From Paenibacillus sp. YPG26 (GTDB taxonomy: Bacteria; Bacillota; Bacilli; Paenibacillales; Paenibacillaceae): DNA of 64,000 bases. Positions 60,510-64,000 of the stretch are shown here, piece by piece; position 1 is the first letter of the stretch, and each line of letters begins with the position of its first letter. The notes under the pieces were generated by a model. It made no database searches. It was not told the DNA's origin and was given only the letters and a program-made list of their open reading frames with translations. The stretch covers positions 306,501-370,500 of the forward strand of contig NZ_CP084530.1 in the NCBI RefSeq assembly GCF_023704175.1, in the 5' to 3' direction. Both the position numbers and the translations under genes were made by a program.

Positions 60510-60592
60510 TACTGGAGAGGGCAGGTAAGCGGTCAGCTCTAACGGACTAAGTGCCCTGAATCTGTTTGTCTGATGTCCAGACTAAAAATGCT

Positions 60593-60633
60593 AAAGAAGC
60601 GAGGGCCTTGTAAGGTTCCTCGCTTCTCTTATT
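60593..60633. terminator. Terminator after fabF, likely bidirectional
   Basis: GAAGCGAGG (60596-60604) pairs with CCTCGCTTC (60618-60626), with inner CCTT/AAGG pairs, followed by TCTTATTC. Confidence 0.8.
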
Positions 60634-60707
60634 CAAGCTTTCTTATAATAAAAGGACATATTTATTATTCATGTACTGGCTCTTTTCACACCTTTTAAGT
60701 TGGTATC

Positions 60708-61052
60708 CTAATGTCCGAAGTCAGCTATATTATCTGTTGTAAAGCCCCTATATGATGCATCTACAGGCCTGCTTCCATCACCGCCGCCTCTGAAGGTCAC
60801 TATATAGAACCCGGCTCGGACACCTTGAGGATGATTACCATTGCTTAACCAGGCATACGTCTTTCCTCCGGGAATAGTTTTTGTAACATATGTTTTCTTA
60901 GTATTATAGTGTGTCACAACTACTTTTAAGGGAGCCCTGGATTTGTTTTTGAAGAAAACTTTAACATACCCGTATCCACCAGGCACTTCAAAACCTCCTA
61001 AAGCCGTGCCCTCATCGGAGGTAACTCCATTCCCGAAGCCTTGATTACTCAT
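60708..61052 (-). CDS. Small hypothetical protein, beta-rich
   Basis: The 114-residue protein starts at ATG 61052; the nearest purine-rich site, AAGGGG, is about 15 bases upstream, so the start is less certain. It has no signal peptide or membrane helix. Its composition (FEVPGGYGYVKVFFKNKSRA, THYNTKKTYVTKTIPGGKTY, HPQGVRAGFYIVTFRGG) suggests an all-beta fold like small carbohydrate-binding or forespore-type proteins. I do not recognise the family. It is divergent from the serine hydrolase gene. Confidence 0.65.
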   Translation of the reverse strand: MSNQGFGNGVTSDEGTALGGFEVPGGYGYVKVFFKNKSRAPLKVVVTHYNTKKTYVTKTIPGGKTYAWLSNGNHPQGVRAGFYIVTFRGGGDGSRPVDASYRGFTTDNIADFGH

Positions 61053-61313
61053 GTCAGCTGTGGTTATCCCCTTATCAAGACTGCCTGAATCTGTACTGTT
61101 GTTAAATAGTGCGCCAGGGGAGAGCTATAACTCACACTATTTTCAATTTTTAGTATAAGTTTATATTTTCTAACTCATTCTTGGAGCATTGAAGATGGAT
61201 GTGCTGTGCTCCTCCTCTACGTCTTAAGACCGAGCGCCATACAAGCCTGTGGCCCAGCCAGAATTTCGGACTGTGGGCGGTTCATCCGCTAATTCTTCTC
61301 CTATAGAATGAAA

Positions 61314-61328
61314 TGGAATACTATTCCA
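61314..61328. promoter_or_regulatory. Perfect palindrome upstream of the serine hydrolase, candidate operator
   Basis: TGGAATA-C-TATTCCA is an exact 15-bp palindrome ending 22 bases before the ATG, just upstream of the Shine-Dalgarno. It sits where a repressor would block transcription or elongation. Confidence 0.4.
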
Positions 61329-61350
61329 GTCCGATTGAAGGAGTGAATTG

Positions 61351-63399
61351 ATGACTACTTACAAACGAAATAAAACGAGGACCGCCCAGGTGCTCCTGTG
61401 TGCGGCGCTCGTAGTGTCCCTGGTTGGCGTACCGGTTGCTGCCCATGCCGAGACGGCTGGGCCTGTACCAGTGGCACAAGCTGTATCAGCGAAGGGACCG
61501 GTCGATCCTGCGGAAGTCGCCGCATTCGCCGACCGTTTCTTTGCCCGGCCGGAGATTGCCGAACAGTTGACTGGCGCAATCGCCGTTATTGTCAAAGGTG
61601 ATCAAATTATGCTGAATAAAGGGTACGGCTACGCCAACATTGAAATGAAGAAACCGATCGATACGAAGACTACGCTGTTCCGGATGGCCTCGATTACAAA
61701 GTCGATTACCTCGACCGCTGTCATGCAGCTGGCGGAAAAAGGCAAGCTCGACATTCACAAGGATATTTCCGCTTATATGCCGGATATTCCGCTTAAGAAC
61801 GAAACCGGCACGCCAGTCACGGCCGCGCACCTTATGAGCCATACGACGGGTTTTGATTTTACCGATTCAGTGGCACGCGTCAATCCTCAGAAGGATGGAA
61901 CGATTCAGCTGGGGGACTTCATTCGCGGGAATGCTCCAAGCGTCATCCGCAAGCCGGGCGAAGCATATCGCTACGATAATATCGCCTTCACAATGCAGGG
62001 CTACATCGTGCAGAACATTACCGGAGAGCCGTTTGAGGAATATTTGGACAAGCATATTTTCAAGCCGCTTAACATGACGCATACAAGCATGAAGATGACA
62101 CCGGAAGTCACCTCGAACCTGGCAACCGGGTATGATCAGAAGCGGAAGCCGCACCCGGTCTACCCCAACGTGCCAACCATCGCTCCGGAGGGGGGCATGT
62201 TCTCGAACGGCAGCGACATGGCGAACTACATAATCGCGATGTTAAATGGAGGGAAGCTCGGGGAGACACGTATTCTGGAGGAGAAAACAGTCAAGGAGAT
62301 GCAGGCTGTTCACTATTCTGCCGCGACGGATGTACCGATCGCCTCATATGGCTTCGAATCATTCATGCATGCGAAGCATAACGGGCAGTTAGTGATCGGC
62401 AAAGGCGGAGATCTGGACGGCTATCACTCCTGGATGTGGTTGCTGCCGGATCAAAAGGTCGGCGGCCTGATCTTGACGACGAGTGATGCAACCGCCAGTG
62501 TGAGAGACCGCTTTTTTGCTGCATTTATGGATCATTATTATCCGAAGCAGGAAGCACCGAAGACATACCAGAATGCTGCCAAGGCCGAACTGGCACGGTT
62601 CGAAGGTATCTACCGCGGTCTTCGAACGCCGCTGCTGTTCTCGAAAGTGACTGCGGAAGAGGGCCATCTAACAGTTCAGGATGGGACAGGAACCCATACG
62701 TTGAGACAGATCAGCCCTCTCCGGTTCGAGGATGAGAAGGGTGTGCCCGCCGCCTTCAAGGAAGCTGCGGACGGCGGTATCGCCTACCTGTACTACACCT
62801 CTCCGGACAGCATGTCCGAGAAGCTTCCGGCTCCTGACAAGTACGGCGATGTCCCAGACAGCCACACTTATGCGGATTATATATATCAGCTGCGCGCCCT
62901 TGGCGCGTTCAACGACAAAGGGCAGACATCCTTTGGACCGAAGCAGACGATCAGCCGCGGGGAGTTCGTGAGTGCTCTCGCCCGCTTGGCCGGTCTGCAG
63001 GCCTCCCAGACGGCGAGCGCCTTCGCCGATATGAAGGGCCGCCCGGATGCGGCCGCTGTACAAGCCATTGCTGAGCTTGGCGGTATTACCGGTACGCCGG
63101 AGCAGCGATTTGAACCGGACCGGGCTATTACCCGGCAGGAAGCCGCAGCGATTATCGCACGAGTGGCACGCGCTGCTCTGTTCTTCCCGCAGATGTCCGT
63201 GAACCTCAAAGTCAAACCCGCGGCCTGGGCGCAGCAAGACGTTGAGCTTGTCGTCGGCATGGGCTTATATGGTCCGGAGACCAGACCGGATGCCCAGGGT
63301 GCCGTCGATTACGAGCCTGCTCGCCCGATGCTGAAGCAGGAAGCGGCAGCGATGCTCGCCCAGCTGCTGCTCAAGGCATTGTCCGGCGTACAGAACTAA
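61351..63399 (+). CDS. Surface serine hydrolase (class C beta-lactamase/DD-peptidase fold) with SLH domains
   Basis: The start chosen is ATG 61351, seven bases after AAGGAG. The 682-residue protein has a signal peptide ending AHA-E. The serine-hydrolase domain (about residues 50-400) contains the S-x-x-K motif in MASITKSITSTAVMQ, the Y-x-N motif in YRYDNIAFTMQGY, and KGGDLDGYHSW at the third position. A spacer domain (about 400-490) follows, then three SLH repeats (about 495-680; SRGEFVSALARLAGL, TRQEAAAIIARVAR, LKQEAAAMLAQLLL). It acts outside the cell, bound to the wall polymer, probably as a peptidase/esterase and not as a true beta-lactamase. Confidence 0.9.
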   Translation: MTTYKRNKTRTAQVLLCAALVVSLVGVPVAAHAETAGPVPVAQAVSAKGPVDPAEVAAFADRFFARPEIAEQLTGAIAVIVKGDQIMLNKGYGYANIEMKKPIDTKTTLFRMASITKSITSTAVMQLAEKGKLDIHKDISAYMPDIPLKNETGTPVTAAHLMSHTTGFDFTDSVARVNPQKDGTIQLGDFIRGNAPSVIRKPGEAYRYDNIAFTMQGYIVQNITGEPFEEYLDKHIFKPLNMTHTSMKMTPEVTSNLATGYDQKRKPHPVYPNVPTIAPEGGMFSNGSDMANYIIAMLNGGKLGETRILEEKTVKEMQAVHYSAATDVPIASYGFESFMHAKHNGQLVIGKGGDLDGYHSWMWLLPDQKVGGLILTTSDATASVRDRFFAAFMDHYYPKQEAPKTYQNAAKAELARFEGIYRGLRTPLLFSKVTAEEGHLTVQDGTGTHTLRQISPLRFEDEKGVPAAFKEAADGGIAYLYYTSPDSMSEKLPAPDKYGDVPDSHTYADYIYQLRALGAFNDKGQTSFGPKQTISRGEFVSALARLAGLQASQTASAFADMKGRPDAAAVQAIAELGGITGTPEQRFEPDRAITRQEAAAIIARVARAALFFPQMSVNLKVKPAAWAQQDVELVVGMGLYGPETRPDAQGAVDYEPARPMLKQEAAAMLAQLLLKALSGVQN

Positions 63400-63405
63400 A
63401 CGAAT

Positions 63406-63447
63406 CAGCCCCGGCCTCCATCACAAGATGGGAGCCGGGGCTGAATT
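63406..63447 (+). terminator. Rho-independent terminator
   Basis: TCAGCCCCGGC pairs with GCCGGGGCTGA, followed by ATTTG. Confidence 0.8.
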
Positions 63448-63688
63448 TGAATTGAACGGAATATAGTTCGGGCTGTAAAGGGTGAATGACGTCTACCCTG
63501 GCGGTACACAAAGTCCTCAACTTATTCCTAAGGTCAAGGTCTCCAAACCATAATCCAGTTCCTAAGGTCTACTAACCATAATTCAGCCAGCCCTGTTACG
63601 TTGGTTGAACAGCGGATAGCCATGCCTACATGCGTTATTTCGTGGACATCGCCAGTTCTCGGGCGAGCAAATGGTCTGCAGCATTATG
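63448..63688. other. Intergenic region with a short tandem repeat, no gene seen
   Basis: Two neighbouring copies of TTCCTAAGGTC...AACCATAATYCAG lie at 63525-63558 and 63559-63586, the first with six extra bases. No open frame here has a ribosome binding site or recognisable product. Confidence 0.5.
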
Positions 63689-63834
63689 GGCACCGGGTGC
63701 CGGAAGCGGCGCAGCCTTCCGGCTAGGCAAGCGTGGACGTGCCGCGGTCAGACCGGCATGTCCTTGCGGCCCCTGTGCATGGGCTTCCCGCACAAGGGGC
63801 AGGCCTTCGCGGCGAGGCCATGGTCCCTCGCCGC
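63689..63834. repeat. Cluster of four stem-loops plus a short palindrome
   Basis: GGCACC-G-GGTGCC (63689-63701) is followed by hairpins at 63699-63723, 63735-63763, 63769-63800 and 63809-63834. Hairpins 1-3 have different sequences but the same plan: an outer stem of 7-10 bp, two unpaired bases on the 5' side (GC, GC, AT), three inner base pairs and a three-base loop. Hairpin 4 has a perfect 9-bp stem (GCGGCGAGG/CCTCGCCGC) with an 8-base loop. The region is GC-rich and has no convincing coding frame. Confidence 0.6.
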
Positions 63835-63864
63835 AAACAAATGGAGACAGGTGAGCAGGGTTGC

Positions 63865-64000
63865 GAGGTTACCTGGCGATGAAGAGCGCCGTCAAGTCAG
63901 CGGGTCCACCCCGCAGGATATCGACATGATCAGCGCCCACGCCACCAGTACGGAGATGGGCGACCTGGCGGAGACGATGGCGATCAAGAACTGCTGGGCG
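63865..64000 (+). pseudogene. Decayed fabF fragment (runs off the window)
   Basis: Bases 63865-64000 align with fabF 60100-60237 at about 90% identity. Fourteen substitutions and two single-base deletions are visible, and both deletions shift the frame. Ten of the twelve changed codons are synonymous, and the two others are Val to Met. This means the copy diverged as a working gene before it was broken, so it is a relic of a second fabF and not a recent duplication of the one at 59271. Confidence 0.85.

Noticed and set aside
63630..63854. A 74-codon open frame across the hairpin cluster
   Set aside because: It is Arg/Gly/Pro-rich and has no ribosome binding site; the composition comes from the GC-rich palindromes.

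Overview
The window looks like chromosomal DNA of a spore-forming, low-to-mid GC Firmicute, most likely Paenibacillus or a close Paenibacillaceae relative. The reasons are: three secreted proteins with copper-amine-oxidase-N 'stalk' domains, two S-layer-homology (SLH) proteins, a YesM/YesN-type two-component pair beside a sugar-binding lipoprotein, a YheC/YheD ATP-grasp protein, a c-di-AMP riboswitch in front of a KimA-type potassium importer, many TTG/GTG starts, and strong AGGAGG-type ribosome binding sites. I saw no rRNA, tRNA, CRISPR array, phage module or intact insertion sequence.

Layout. 1-2.6 kb: the 5' part of a multi-PAS sporulation-type histidine kinase and two gene remnants. 2.6-9.4 kb: a secreted RCC1-like/stalk protein, a FAD amine oxidase, a Crp regulator with an AhpD-like protein, and a large two-module isoprenoid synthase. 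9.5-12.5 kb: a MacB/FtsX-type ABC exporter. 12.9-17.2 kb: three large proteins of an immunity-like character, including a TPR-SMI1/KNR4 protein. 17.4-21.4 kb: a LytTR/DUF3021 pair, an ECF sigma factor with its DUF4179 anti-sigma, and a membrane protein behind a small gene broken by a stop codon. 21.6-27.2 kb: an acyl-CoA dehydrogenase-like flavoprotein, an ATP-grasp protein, and a tight operon of an AMP-forming ligase with SbnA and SbnB, the enzymes that make L-2,3-diaminopropionate. 27.3-33.4 kb: a small HTH protein, a glycosyltransferase, uridine kinase, a P450, and two paralogous secreted proteins. 33.5-39.1 kb: a sugar oxidoreductase/isomerase pair divergent from an AraC regulator, MsrA, a Cys-rich small protein, and an HD-GYP protein. 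39.2-45.5 kb: KimA with its riboswitch, a Tyr-Pro/His-Gly repeat protein, RNase H, and a PAF-acetylhydrolase-like enzyme. 45.7-50.9 kb: a 1136-aa eight-repeat stalk protein, a membrane protein, and a small stalk protein. 51-55.5 kb: a solute-binding lipoprotein, histidine kinase and response regulator under a promoter that carries a cre site. 55.5-60.5 kb: a coiled-coil exported protein, an SLH protein, a YiaAB protein, and an MmyB-like regulator divergent from fabF. 60.7-64 kb: a small hypothetical, a serine hydrolase with C-terminal SLH domains, and a palindrome-rich end that carries a decayed second fabF fragment.

The most promising leads are the two-module isoprenoid synthase (7.0-9.4 kb), the ligase-SbnA-SbnB diaminopropionate operon (24.0-27.2 kb), the run of stem-loops of shared architecture next to the fabF relic (63.69-64.0 kb), and the repeat protein at 41.6-42.7 kb. 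Functions of all of these are inferred from motifs and context; no database search was possible.
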